From an uncultured Pseudomonadota bacterium (GTDB lineage Bacteria > Pseudomonadota > Alphaproteobacteria > Rs-D84): a stretch of DNA of 64,000 nucleotides. Both the position numbers and the translations under genes were made by a program. Location of the stretch: NCBI GenBank assembly GCA_902801125.1, contig CADCGT010000002.1, positions 161,157 to 225,156 of the forward strand, given 5' to 3'. Of this stretch, positions 8,403 to 16,435 are shown piece after piece. Numbering within the stretch: position 1 is the stretch's first letter; each line of letters begins with the position of its first letter. The notes beneath the pieces were generated by a model. The model saw nothing but the letters and a program-made list of their open reading frames with translations. It was not told the DNA's origin and made no database searches.

Positions 8403-8429
8403 AAAAAAACAGGGCACGAATATGTGCCC
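8403..8429 (-). terminator. Intrinsic terminator of ctpA
   Basis: Minus-strand hairpin GGGCACATATTCGTGCCC followed by TGTTTTTTT, just after the ctpA stop. Confidence 0.85.
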
Positions 8430-8434
8430 ATAAT

Positions 8435-9829
8435 TTAATCTTTCTTTTCTTCCGTTTTAACCGGTTCGGCCATTTTTGACATACCAATAACCATTTCCAT
8501 TGCGCGTTGTAATTGATAATCGCGCGCATCTTTTTCTGCATCGGTCAATTCGCGGTCTTCTTCGTCCAAATCCCAATCATCGTCATCATCATTTGTTTTG
8601 CCCGATTTAGCCTTGGCTTTGGCTTTCTTGTCCGCGGCATCGTTCTTTAACGAATTACGGAAAGACGCTTCGGAATACATGCTTTCGCGTTTTTCCAACA
8701 CTTTGACTTTACTCTGTAACACCTCTACATCCGGGGTAATTCCGGTGTTTTGAATTGATGTTCCACTTGGCGTGTAATACCGCGCGATTGTTATATGAAT
8801 TGCCGTCCCATCACCAAGGGGTTTTTGCTGTTGTACACTGCCCTTGCCAAAACTCTGTGACCCCATAACAATTCCGCGTTTGTTATCTTGAATCGCGCCG
8901 GCGACGATTTCCGATGCGGATGCCGACCCATGGTTTATAAGGACGACCAACGGTTTCCCGCCTGTCAAATCACCGGGTTTGGCAAAACTTCTGTCTATAT
9001 CGGTTTTGTCTTTCCCGCGCGTAGACACAATTTCCCCGCCGTCCAAGAACGCATCAGACACATCAATTGCCGCGGTCAAATACCCACCTGGATTATTTCG
9101 CACATCCAACACATATCCGATTACTTTCTTTTTTTCCAAATCTTTGATTGCGTCGCGCAAATCGCGTGCGGTTGTCGCCCCAAAATCAGAGATTCGAATA
9201 TAACCGACCTTTGGTGCATCGGATTCGGCATCCGCCAATTGTTTTGCATCGAATTTCACCGATTTCACCTTGATAATCGCACGTTTCAGTGTCATTGTTT
9301 TTGGTTCACTGTCGCCGGAAATGACGGTCAGTTTCACTTTTGTTCCGGGTTTGCCCTTCATTTTTTTAACGGCCTGATTTAGGTTCAAATCAAACACTGG
9401 TTCGTCATCTATGTGGGTTATATAGTCCCCGGCCTTAATCCCCGCACGGTCCGCCGGCGTATCATCGATTGGCGAAATCACGCGCACCGCCCCACGGTCA
9501 GATGTAATTTGAATCCCCAGTCCCCCAAATTCGCCGGTGGATTTATCATTAAAGTCCTTGAAATCGTCCTTGTTCAAATACGAAGAATGTGGGTCCAACG
9601 CCGACAGCATACCGTTCATTGCGGCTTCAAGCATTTTGCGTTCATCGGCTTCTTCGACAAAATTATCACGCGACACTTCGAACACCAGCGCAAGTTTTTT
9701 CAACTCTTCATAAATCTGTTCATCGGTCAAGTGTTCAATCGGTTCTTCTTTCTTTTTATCGGCGGCAACGGCAACATTGATTGCAACCGGCAAACCCAAC
9801 GCGAACAACACCAACATTTTCTTAAACAT
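8435..9829 (-). CDS. ctpA: C-terminal processing peptidase (S41, CtpA-type)
   Basis: 464 aa. Signal peptide (residues 1-22), helical region, PDZ domain about 85-175 (GGLGIQITSDRGAVRVISPI ...), then the S41 core with the catalytic Ser in NHGSASASEIVAGA and Lys in SFGKGSVQ. The C-terminal ~110 residues are charged, with a poly-Asp stretch (DDDDDWDLDEED) and end in KTEEKKD. CtpA cleaves C-termini of periplasmic and envelope proteins and in several proteobacteria controls peptidoglycan hydrolases. Ends in a terminator. In Alphaproteobacteria ctpA is often next to envC; here the envC-like gene is two genes away. Confidence 0.93.
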   Translation of the reverse strand: MFKKMLVLFALGLPVAINVAVAADKKKEEPIEHLTDEQIYEELKKLALVFEVSRDNFVEEADERKMLEAAMNGMLSALDPHSSYLNKDDFKDFNDKSTGEFGGLGIQITSDRGAVRVISPIDDTPADRAGIKAGDYITHIDDEPVFDLNLNQAVKKMKGKPGTKVKLTVISGDSEPKTMTLKRAIIKVKSVKFDAKQLADAESDAPKVGYIRISDFGATTARDLRDAIKDLEKKKVIGYVLDVRNNPGGYLTAAIDVSDAFLDGGEIVSTRGKDKTDIDRSFAKPGDLTGGKPLVVLINHGSASASEIVAGAIQDNKRGIVMGSQSFGKGSVQQQKPLGDGTAIHITIARYYTPSGTSIQNTGITPDVEVLQSKVKVLEKRESMYSEASFRNSLKNDAADKKAKAKAKSGKTNDDDDDWDLDEEDRELTDAEKDARDYQLQRAMEMVIGMSKMAEPVKTEEKKD

Positions 9830-9914
9830 ATTGCTTTCCCCTTGGTTATATATGGATTCAGTCTAGAATAAAAAATCCGCCCCCGCAACACGATTTTTTT
9901 ATCTTATTTCACAA

Positions 9915-9942
9915 TTGACAAAATCACAAATCGTGCTATATT
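9915..9942 (+). promoter_or_regulatory. Promoter of the Fic-like gene, leaderless geometry
   Basis: Consensus TTGACA (9915-9920), 16-nt spacer, TATATT (9937-9942). The ATG at 9949 starts 6 nt after the -10 box, where transcription would begin, and there is no Shine-Dalgarno sequence. Confidence 0.75.
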
Positions 9943-9948
9943 ACAAGT

Positions 9949-10683
9949 ATGTCGAACAATAACACACAACGAAAAAATATCAAACTTTATGCGCGTTCGA
10001 TTTGTCACGCGATGGAGTGTGATTTTACCGTTCACAAACGTTTTTCAGACATAAATTGGATAAATCACGAAATCGTGCATGCCGAACCGCGCGCACTGTT
10101 TCCATGGGCCGACAAGAAATCTGTTCGGGAATTTTTTGATGCGGCGAACCTTAACAACATTGCGAACGCATACGATTATGTGTGTGCCAACCGCGACACA
10201 GAAATAAATTGGCGTGCCATGTGCGATATCCATTATATTATTTGCAAAAATACTTTTGTTCCGGGCGGACAATTTCGCACATCGGCCAAGATACTTGATA
10301 TTTCCATAAACGGCATTCAATATCACGCGCCGAATTATTTAACCGTGCCATTTGAAATGCACGAAAACATTGAAAACAGAATTCAAAGAATTGGCGCCGA
10401 CCCATTGGATACTGCAATCAAGACGCACGCAGAAATGATATTACTGCAACCATTTGAAGATTTTAATAAACGCACGGCGCGAATGGTTATGAATTGGATT
10501 TTAATTCAAAACAATTTTACACCAATCATATTCAACAACAAATCCGACAAAATTGCATACCGCAACGCCATTGGCGCATACGCCGCGGGCGCGACCAAGG
10601 TTTATGACGAATTCATGTTAAATGTTATGGAACGCACCCAGAAATCTTTGTTGCGCGTGATAAAAAAATCGCATCGCCGATAA
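9949..10683 (+). CDS. Fic-domain protein with degenerate active-site motif
   Basis: 244 aa, cytoplasmic. The Fic core is recognisable from the flap region (IHYIICKNTFVPGGQFRTSA, about residues 94-113) and the motif region followed by the helix RTARMVMNWILI. The canonical catalytic loop HPFxDGNGRxxR reads QPFEDFNKRTAR here (residues 167-178): the catalytic His is Gln and both loop Gly are replaced, while D, N and the two Arg remain. Normal Fic enzymes transfer AMP or other nucleotides to target side chains; with this loop, classical adenylylation is doubtful. No inhibitory (S/T)xxxE(G/N) motif or antitoxin gene is visible. It could be an inactive regulator or a changed chemistry. Confidence 0.75.
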   Translation: MSNNNTQRKNIKLYARSICHAMECDFTVHKRFSDINWINHEIVHAEPRALFPWADKKSVREFFDAANLNNIANAYDYVCANRDTEINWRAMCDIHYIICKNTFVPGGQFRTSAKILDISINGIQYHAPNYLTVPFEMHENIENRIQRIGADPLDTAIKTHAEMILLQPFEDFNKRTARMVMNWILIQNNFTPIIFNNKSDKIAYRNAIGAYAAGATKVYDEFMLNVMERTQKSLLRVIKKSHRR

Positions 10684-10688
10684 AGTTC

Positions 10689-11570
10689 TTATTTTTCGTA
10701 TTGTTTTAATTTTTGAATTTGTTGTCTTATATGCGCGACCAATTTTTTGCGCGCCACGTTATCTGCATTTTCCAAATCATATACATAAGAATTCATGTTT
10801 TGCAACGCAACCGCGGCATCATGAAATTTCTTGATACGCGCCCAACGCGCATCATCGGTAAAATCCGCCGGCAAATTTTTCGCCCCGCGTCGCGCGATAT
10901 ACCGCCGACGCAATTCGTCCACAATTCCCAAATCATACGGATAGGCCGTCATCATATCGTAATGCAGGAATGCCGTTCCAACCTCGGTAAAATCAATTAC
11001 ATTGAACTTTTTTGTTTTGAAATCATAAAGGACGTTTTCTTCGAATAAATCGCCATGCGACCACACCAGGCGGGTTTCATACGATTTATCCGACACCCGG
11101 TCTATGGTTTTTTCCATAAATTTAATATCGCCCGCCGGGAATATTTTCTTCATATCCGTATCAACAAAATCGGTCAATGCGCCGACATCCAATTCATAGT
11201 CCATTTTATATTCTATTCGATTCGGAATTGGGTTTATCGTATGCATATCGGCATAAAAGGCCGCCAAGGCGTCAATAATGCGCCCGCGTGTAATCGAATC
11301 CATACGGCGAAACAATAATGGCGAAAGTGGCACACCATCAACGCGTTCTTCGATGACCCGAAAATTCGCGTCATCAATCGATTTAACACACGGCACCCCA
11401 TAGGCATCATTTCCGATGTTCGACAATTGTTGAATGGTATCGGCGGCCACGTGCTGGCGCGTCAACCATTCGCGTTTTTGTGCAATACCGCGTCCCGGCA
11501 ACGGTTCTTTGACCACATATTTGCCGGCATCCGTCATTTTCACCAAAGTTTCACGACCATGTTTTATCAT
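10689..11570 (-). CDS. APH-fold phosphotransferase
   Basis: 293 aa. The kinase C-lobe is clear: SHGDLFEENVLYD (HGDxxxxN catalytic loop) and NVIDFTEVG (metal-binding Asp). The N-terminal half has the matching Lys-containing lobe (KYVVKEP) and a conserved Glu region (FRVIEERVDGVPL). Relatives phosphorylate small molecules such as choline, aminoglycosides, sugars or lipid-linked hydroxyls; the substrate cannot be told from sequence. The ATG at 11570 is chosen because a near-perfect promoter lies immediately upstream and covers the earlier in-frame TTG codon. It faces the Fic-like gene tail to tail with 5 nt between stops. Confidence 0.85.
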   Translation of the reverse strand: MIKHGRETLVKMTDAGKYVVKEPLPGRGIAQKREWLTRQHVAADTIQQLSNIGNDAYGVPCVKSIDDANFRVIEERVDGVPLSPLLFRRMDSITRGRIIDALAAFYADMHTINPIPNRIEYKMDYELDVGALTDFVDTDMKKIFPAGDIKFMEKTIDRVSDKSYETRLVWSHGDLFEENVLYDFKTKKFNVIDFTEVGTAFLHYDMMTAYPYDLGIVDELRRRYIARRGAKNLPADFTDDARWARIKKFHDAAVALQNMNSYVYDLENADNVARKKLVAHIRQQIQKLKQYEK

Positions 11571-11579
11571 AATGGGTAT

Positions 11580-11608
11580 AGTATAACACAAATTTAATAT
11601 TTTGTCAA
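11580..11608 (-). promoter_or_regulatory. Near-consensus promoter of the APH gene, leaderless geometry
   Basis: Minus-strand TTGACA (11603-11608), exactly 17 nt, TATACT (11580-11585). The gene's ATG begins 9 nt after the -10 box, leaving a leader of at most 2-3 nt and no room for a Shine-Dalgarno sequence. Confidence 0.8.
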
Positions 11609-11615
11609 ATAAAAA

Positions 11616-12692
11616 CTAATCTTCTTTGAACAAACGTGCGGGGTCAATGGCTTTGTCGCCGCGCCGCACCTCAAGATACATTTCCGGTTTATTTGGATTC
11701 ATGCGTCCAACGGGTTCGCCGGCCAAAACCTCTTGACCCACGATGACATCAATTTGTCCAAGGTTCGTCATAACCGTATTATAACCATTTTTATGCGATA
11801 TGATGATAACGCGACCAAAACCCTTGAAGCTGTCCGCGAATTTTACAACGCCATCGGCGGGCGCCGACACCAACGCATCAGACCGCGCATGAATGCGCCA
11901 CCCATCAGACTTTAACCCCAACGCGGTCTTTTCGCCAAAATGCACGACAACGCGCCCACGCACAGGTTGATTTAATTTACGAATCGAAAAACGAGAATCT
12001 GATGACATTTGCGAACTTCCTACGCCGGCGGAAAGTTCCGAAATATTTTTTGCGCGCGCCGACAATTCGCGCAATTTTTTCTGGGTTGCGGCTTGCTCGC
12101 TGCGCAATTTTTCATTTTGCGCCGAACGCCGCCGCAGCAATTTATCCAACAGATTTTTTTCATCTGTGTATTTTTTTGCGGTGCGATCCAATTTTTCTTT
12201 CTCTACCGCACGCGCGTCACGAATTTTATCTAATTCTGCGATTTTTTTACCGGCATCTGCAATCTGTTCATCAAATGCATCCGACATGCCCGCCAACACC
12301 GCCGAAGTCAAAACAAATTCATGCATCGTTTGGGCGTCAAAGTTCGGATTTGACGCGATAAAAACCATTCCCGCGGCGGCATCCGCAATGCGCCCACGAT
12401 TTTTTTCCAATTCCGCCGACAATTCCGCCCTTCGCGCATCCAATTCTGCAATTTTTTTTGTAATATCCGCGCGCAGTTCTTCCAACGAAGACACCTTACC
12501 TGCGGCGGTCACCAATTGCTGTTTTGTTTTGGCGACATCACGGTCCGATGTTTTAACCTGTTGTTCCAATTGTTTATTTTTTTGTTCGGTCTGTTTAATC
12601 TGGCTTTGAATTTTATCCAATTCACTGGGCGTGGCAAACGCCGAATTTGCCCCCCCACACAAAATCGCCAAAATTATCACGTTTCGAAACAT
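11616..12692 (-). CDS. envC: EnvC-like murein hydrolase activator (LytM/M23 fold, no zinc site)
   Basis: 358 aa. Signal peptide 1-20, then a long coiled coil (about 22-215, dense in Lys, Glu, Gln) and a C-terminal LytM domain (about 245-355). Active M23 enzymes have HxxxD and HxH zinc ligands; here the corresponding places read GWRIHARSD and MYLEVRRG, so the domain should not cleave peptidoglycan. This is the normal EnvC pattern: the coiled coil is recruited to the division site and the LytM domain switches on amidases. Its ATG overlaps the tyrS stop by 1 nt, so it is coupled to tyrS. Confidence 0.88.
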   Translation of the reverse strand: MFRNVIILAILCGGANSAFATPSELDKIQSQIKQTEQKNKQLEQQVKTSDRDVAKTKQQLVTAAGKVSSLEELRADITKKIAELDARRAELSAELEKNRGRIADAAAGMVFIASNPNFDAQTMHEFVLTSAVLAGMSDAFDEQIADAGKKIAELDKIRDARAVEKEKLDRTAKKYTDEKNLLDKLLRRRSAQNEKLRSEQAATQKKLRELSARAKNISELSAGVGSSQMSSDSRFSIRKLNQPVRGRVVVHFGEKTALGLKSDGWRIHARSDALVSAPADGVVKFADSFKGFGRVIIISHKNGYNTVMTNLGQIDVIVGQEVLAGEPVGRMNPNKPEMYLEVRRGDKAIDPARLFKED

Positions 12693-13906
12693 TATTTTAC
12701 AATCACCCGCAAAAACACCTTTTTACCGCGTTGCACAACAAATTCTTTCTTGGGCGCAACGATTGCGCGCCAATCAGTAATTTTTTCACCGTCGATTTGA
12801 ATGCCGCCCTGGTCCACCATGCGTCGTGCATCCGATTTAGAATCAAACAATCCCACCGTGGTCAAGAAATCCAACACCCCCATCGGCGCCGGCATTTCGA
12901 TGTCGCGCGTTGGCATATTTTCGGCCGCACCCGCACCACCGAACAACGCCGCCGCCGCGCGTTCCGCCGCATCCGCCGCATCCGCGCCGTGCGCAATCGT
13001 CGTTGCCGCATTGGCCAAAATCCGCTTTGCATCGTTCAATTCTGCGCCACGCAGTTTTGATAATTTTTCAATTTCTTCCATTGGAATTTCTGTAAAGATT
13101 TTAAGGAATTTTTCCACCAATTCATCGGGCGTATTCCGAAAATATTGCCAATATTCGTATGGTGACAATTTATCTTCATTTACCCAAACGGCATTACCGG
13201 CCGATTTTCCAATCTTGTTTCCCGCCGCATCGGTGATAAGTGCGGTTGAAAGAACAAATGCCTCTTTACCCAATTTTTTGCGAATAAGTTCAATTCCCAT
13301 AATCGCATTGCCCCATTGGTCCGCCCCGCACAATTGCAATGAACAACCATATTTTTGAAACAGCGTCAAGAAATCTACCGCCTGGAATGTCATATAGTTA
13401 AATTCAAGAAATGTCATACCGTTTTCCAAACGCCGTTTAACACTTTCCATGGACAGCATACGCGGCACGGTAAAATCGGTTCCAAATTGCGCCAAGAAAT
13501 CAATGTGGCCGTAATTCTTCATCCAATCATAGTTATCAACAATAACCGCGTCATTCGCGCCATCACCAAATTTCAAAAATTTAGAATAAGATTTTTTTAA
13601 CCCCGCAATATTCTTGGCCAATGTTTCTTCACTCATCATCGGGCGCCCCGTATCACGCCCCGACGGGTCACCAATGCGCCCGGTTGCACCACCAACCAAC
13701 ATCAACGGCCGATGTCCATATTTCTGCAACCATCGCATCATCATAACGGGAACCAGGTGCCCAACGTGTAATGAATCCGCCGTCGGGTCCGACCCCAAAT
13801 ATGCCGTAATTTTCCCATTATTCAACGCATCGGTCAATCCGTCCATATTTGAACATTGATTGATAAAACCACGCACACTAAGTTCGTGCAACAAATCATT
13901 TTTCAT
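12692..13906 (-). CDS. tyrS: Tyrosyl-tRNA synthetase
   Basis: 404 aa class I synthetase. HIGH motif is HVGH (47-50); the KMSKS equivalent is KIGKS around residue 231. The tyrosine-binding stretch YLGSDPTADSLH and the GGATGRIGDPSGR segment are typical of bacterial TyrRS. The end (DFLTTVGLFDSKSDARRMVD, then VQRGKKVFLRV) is the S4-like tRNA-binding domain. It charges tRNA-Tyr. First gene of a two-gene unit with envC. The leader contains AAGG a few nt ahead of the ATG. Confidence 0.97.
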   Translation of the reverse strand: MKNDLLHELSVRGFINQCSNMDGLTDALNNGKITAYLGSDPTADSLHVGHLVPVMMMRWLQKYGHRPLMLVGGATGRIGDPSGRDTGRPMMSEETLAKNIAGLKKSYSKFLKFGDGANDAVIVDNYDWMKNYGHIDFLAQFGTDFTVPRMLSMESVKRRLENGMTFLEFNYMTFQAVDFLTLFQKYGCSLQLCGADQWGNAIMGIELIRKKLGKEAFVLSTALITDAAGNKIGKSAGNAVWVNEDKLSPYEYWQYFRNTPDELVEKFLKIFTEIPMEEIEKLSKLRGAELNDAKRILANAATTIAHGADAADAAERAAAALFGGAGAAENMPTRDIEMPAPMGVLDFLTTVGLFDSKSDARRMVDQGGIQIDGEKITDWRAIVAPKKEFVVQRGKKVFLRVIVK

Positions 13907-14064
13907 CGTCCAGGCCTTTTATATATAACAAACTGATTCTATCAAAATCCACGCGATATTCAACGAAAAATATTATTCCGCCGTATTCCAGTCGCCCCAC
14001 CCCATAAAAACCATATAAAAATTATTCCAAAACATATTTCACGGCGGATTCCCGCGGCGCGCGG
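13907..14064. other. Intergenic region upstream of repeat B
   Basis: Together with repeat B this forms a 322-bp gap between tyrS and the next gene. This part is A/T-rich with the tyrS leader at its left edge and a short GC-rich segment at 14042-14066 (CGGCGGATTCCCGCGG, then CGCGCGGG). I see no gene in it. Confidence 0.5.
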
Positions 14065-14199
14065 GCGTAAAAAAACCAAGGTTTAAAGTCAACACTTTTT
14101 TTCAAAAATCCAAAATTTTGTTTTTACGTAAAAACAATCACTTATAAATTTTGCAAAAATTAAAATCCAAGGCGTAAAAAAACCTTGGTTTTTTTACGC
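14065..14199 (+). repeat. 107-bp-period upstream element, copy B, with 13-bp terminal inverted repeats
   Basis: Starts GCGTAAAAAAACCAAGG at 14065; the same 13-mer recurs at 14172, 107 nt on, and there forms a 13-bp perfect hairpin with a TT loop (14172-14199), so the whole copy is bounded by GCGTAAAAAAACC and its complement. The body contains the perfect 20-bp palindrome TTGTTTTTACGTAAAAACAA. Same orientation relative to the following gene as copies A and C, ending 29 nt before its ATG. Confidence 0.88.
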
Positions 14200-14228
14200 T
14201 TTGTGCATAGGGAAAGATTGGAGAAAAT

Positions 14229-15017
14229 ATGAAAAAAATTTTATTCATTTTGTTTGGTGTGTTTGTGTTTTCGGGCGCGTTTGCCGCGGGCGAAAATATT
14301 CCGACCAGTAAATCCTATGTAGATTCAAAACTGGGCGAAAAACAAGACATAATTCCGGCAAATGATGGCACAACACAGGTTTTAACCAACACCGGCACGG
14401 CGGGCGAATACGGCACCAAGGGAATTTATGACGCGAACGGCGCGTATGCAACGCAAACGCAAAACCTGGTAGACGCGGCAACAATGAACGCGGGCGTCCA
14501 AAACGCAATTGATTCTGAATTTCAGTGTATTGAATGGGTCAACCCCAATGACCACAGTAGCGATTGTTTGCTTATGGATGTGTTCGGCCAAACCGAGCGC
14601 AAGGGGCCAAATTTATTGAACCCGGACATTTTTACATATGGCGCTATCAATAATAATGGAACCGTTTCTTCTAGTCCCTATTCGGCTATTTTCGGGCCTA
14701 TTGCTGTCATACCTGGAAAACCTTATACTTTTTCTGGCAAGGCGAATACCCCGGGGGGATTGTACAAACAAATACACGGTTATGATTCAAATGATAATTG
14801 GGTGTCAAGACTGGCCAATGTCGGGGCGACTACTAATAAATACAAAATAACTGTTATTATTCCAGAAAATGTAAGTTATGTAAGATTATCAGGCGTGTAT
14901 TATGCGCAACCAACTGGTTCCAATTCCAAAGATACCAATCTTCAATTTGAACAAGGCTCAACAGCAACAACATACAGTCCATACGGTTCAAATCTATACA
15001 TTCCGGCCGGGGAATAA
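14229..15017 (+). CDS. Chimeric secreted TSKSYVD-family protein with phage-tail-like C-terminal module
   Basis: 262 aa. Signal peptide 1-20, then ENIPTSKSYVDSKLGEKQD, the same start as the family member at 38899. Middle: LVDAATMNAGVQNAID and C100-IEWV...C113-LLM, which matches CTEWV...CLLW of that relative. From about residue 127 (GPNLLNPDIF) the protein changes to a beta-rich module with FGPIAVIPGKPYTFSGKA and an ending FEQGSTATTYSPYG, a pattern familiar from phage tail and carbohydrate-binding proteins. Start supported by TTGGAG upstream. Probably secreted or surface exposed with a variable binding tip; role inferred, not shown. Confidence 0.75.
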   Translation: MKKILFILFGVFVFSGAFAAGENIPTSKSYVDSKLGEKQDIIPANDGTTQVLTNTGTAGEYGTKGIYDANGAYATQTQNLVDAATMNAGVQNAIDSEFQCIEWVNPNDHSSDCLLMDVFGQTERKGPNLLNPDIFTYGAINNNGTVSSSPYSAIFGPIAVIPGKPYTFSGKANTPGGLYKQIHGYDSNDNWVSRLANVGATTNKYKITVIIPENVSYVRLSGVYYAQPTGSNSKDTNLQFEQGSTATTYSPYGSNLYIPAGE

Positions 15018-15022
15018 ACAAA

Positions 15023-15044
15023 AAACGGGGCGGATGCCCCGTTT
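15023..15044. terminator. Bidirectional terminator
   Basis: AAACGGGGC GGAT GCCCCGTTT hairpin between two convergent genes; the minus-strand reading runs into TTTTTTG, the plus-strand reading into TTTAATG. Confidence 0.8.
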
Positions 15045-15061
15045 AATGTTTCACCAATAAA

Positions 15062-15544
15062 TTATTTACATTTTGCCTTGGCATGACGCAGGCGATTAAG
15101 TTCTTTCAAGGCGCCTTTATATTCTCTATAATTTACCGTGATTATATACGCTTTGTTATAGCCGTTATCAACATGGTCGCCGTATTCCCATTCGCCGTTT
15201 TCATTAATAAAACTGCCTGGGCCATAGACCTTGGTTGCAGGCGCACGTTGAATTTCGTTCCAAACTTCGTTCGCGCTGTGACATTTATCAACATAGTCTA
15301 AAACAATATCGGCATCGCGTTCCAGGGCATCATGATATCTTATAGAATCATGAACCGCCTTTTTCAACCATGTGTCATCACGCGTTGCGTCATAAACATA
15401 GTCTTTGTTAAATTCGGCTTTGGCCTCGGTTTCTGCCTTTTTTGTCATCCATTCTGCAAAACCCCGAACCAATTTTTGGTCTTTGGATTCGCATCCCGCC
15501 AACATCAGCATCGCCAACAAGGTTCCATACATTTTGTTTTTCAT
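15062..15544 (-). CDS. Hypothetical lipoprotein, 160 aa
   Basis: N-terminal lipoprotein signal with lipobox LAGC (Cys18) followed by ESKDQK, compatible with outer-membrane sorting. The mature protein is helical and charged, with two further Cys (DKCHSA and the terminal KCK). No domain recognised. Single gene between two terminators. Confidence 0.75.
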   Translation of the reverse strand: MKNKMYGTLLAMLMLAGCESKDQKLVRGFAEWMTKKAETEAKAEFNKDYVYDATRDDTWLKKAVHDSIRYHDALERDADIVLDYVDKCHSANEVWNEIQRAPATKVYGPGSFINENGEWEYGDHVDNGYNKAYIITVNYREYKGALKELNRLRHAKAKCK

Positions 15545-15632
15545 TTTGCATCCTTTTGATTATATATTACAGCACCACACAGATTATTATAGGACAGAAT
15601 TTTATAATGTCAATAAATCAAGCAAAATAAAA

Positions 15633-15652
15633 AAACGCCCAAACGGGCGTTT
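15633..15652 (-). terminator. Intrinsic terminator of the OB-fold gene
   Basis: Minus-strand AAACGCCCGTTTGGGCGTTT followed by TTTTA, immediately after the stop at 15655. Confidence 0.8.
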
Positions 15653-15654
15653 GA

Positions 15655-16029
15655 CTATATTTTCTTGATTGCGGAAACATCGACTTCTATCATAGACATT
15701 CCGTTGCGGTCAACTTCGCCCCAGATTTCGACCATATCGGTTGGCGACACGGTCAATCCACCCCAATCTTCGTCATCGATTTCAAGGTTGATTGTGCCGG
15801 TGGCATCCTGAAACACATAGGAATTTTCGCCATTTTGCCGCAACAGGTATCCCTGTAATACGACCGGGGTGTCGTCGTTTTGACCACGAACCTGTTCCAC
15901 GGTCATTACAGTCACCATATTGTTATTTGCGTTATTCATATTGTTGTTTGTGTTGTTTGCGTTTGGACCCGCGAATGCAGATACGCCAAACATTACACCA
16001 ACAACCGCCAATACTGATATTTTTTTCAT
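15655..16029 (-). CDS. Periplasmic OB-fold protein of the YgiW/YdeI (BOF) type
   Basis: 124 aa. Signal peptide ending AFAG, an Asn-rich linker (NANNTNNNMNNANNN), then the BOF domain: TVEQVRGQNDDTPVVLQGYL, YVFQDATGTINLEIDDEDW, DMVEIWGEVDR, IEVDVSAIKKI. Characterised relatives are small periplasmic stress-tolerance proteins that may bind cationic peptides or other ligands. Good ribosome site (AAAGGA). The poly-Asn linker is unusual for the family. Confidence 0.85.
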   Translation of the reverse strand: MKKISVLAVVGVMFGVSAFAGPNANNTNNNMNNANNNMVTVMTVEQVRGQNDDTPVVLQGYLLRQNGENSYVFQDATGTINLEIDDEDWGGLTVSPTDMVEIWGEVDRNGMSMIEVDVSAIKKI

Positions 16030-16183
16030 CTGTTTTTCCTTTGGTTAAATAATGAAATTTGTGCTTTGAACACGTCCATATTATACCGCAAAATGCAATA
16101 AAGTTATCTAGGTATGGTTTCGCAATTTCACACTTGAAAACCCGTGGAATGGTCCTATACTGGTATTGAATAAAGGATAAAAA

Positions 16184-16435
16184 ATGAATGATTACACGCA
16201 AAATAACAATGAACAAAATCAAAACCAAAAACGGACTTTGTTTTCTGTACCTATTCCGGGATGTTTGACCGTGATTATATTATCGGCGATTGCGGGTATC
16301 ATGGTGAATGAATGCAAACGTTCACAATTGCGTCTTGAAAACGATCGGCAAAGATACCAACAAAATGATACCACCGCACCAAGGCCGACGGCACAAAATA
16401 CTTTATATATTAAACACATCGCACGGGTGCATTAA
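16184..16435 (+). CDS. Small membrane protein, 83 aa
   Basis: Starts after AAAGGAT. N-terminal Asn/Gln-rich stretch (MNDYTQNNNEQNQNQKR), one transmembrane helix about residues 26-41 (GCLTVIILSAIAGIMV), then a charged tail. Overlaps the convergent YgjP-like gene by 4 nt. No family recognised. Confidence 0.6.
   Translation: MNDYTQNNNEQNQNQKRTLFSVPIPGCLTVIILSAIAGIMVNECKRSQLRLENDRQRYQQNDTTAPRPTAQNTLYIKHIARVH

Noticed and set aside
9949..11570. Toxin-antitoxin pair formed by the Fic-like and APH genes
   Set aside because: They are convergent with separate promoters, the Fic motif is degenerate, and the APH protein does not resemble a Fic antitoxin.
11616..12692. Active peptidoglycan endopeptidase
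   Set aside because: The LytM domain lacks the HxxxD and HxH zinc ligands, so an EnvC-type activator fits better.
14065..14199. Insertion sequence or MITE with 13-bp inverted ends
   Set aside because: Only copy B has both ends; copies A and C do not, no target duplication is visible, and all copies sit at the same place relative to one gene family. Kept as an alternative only.
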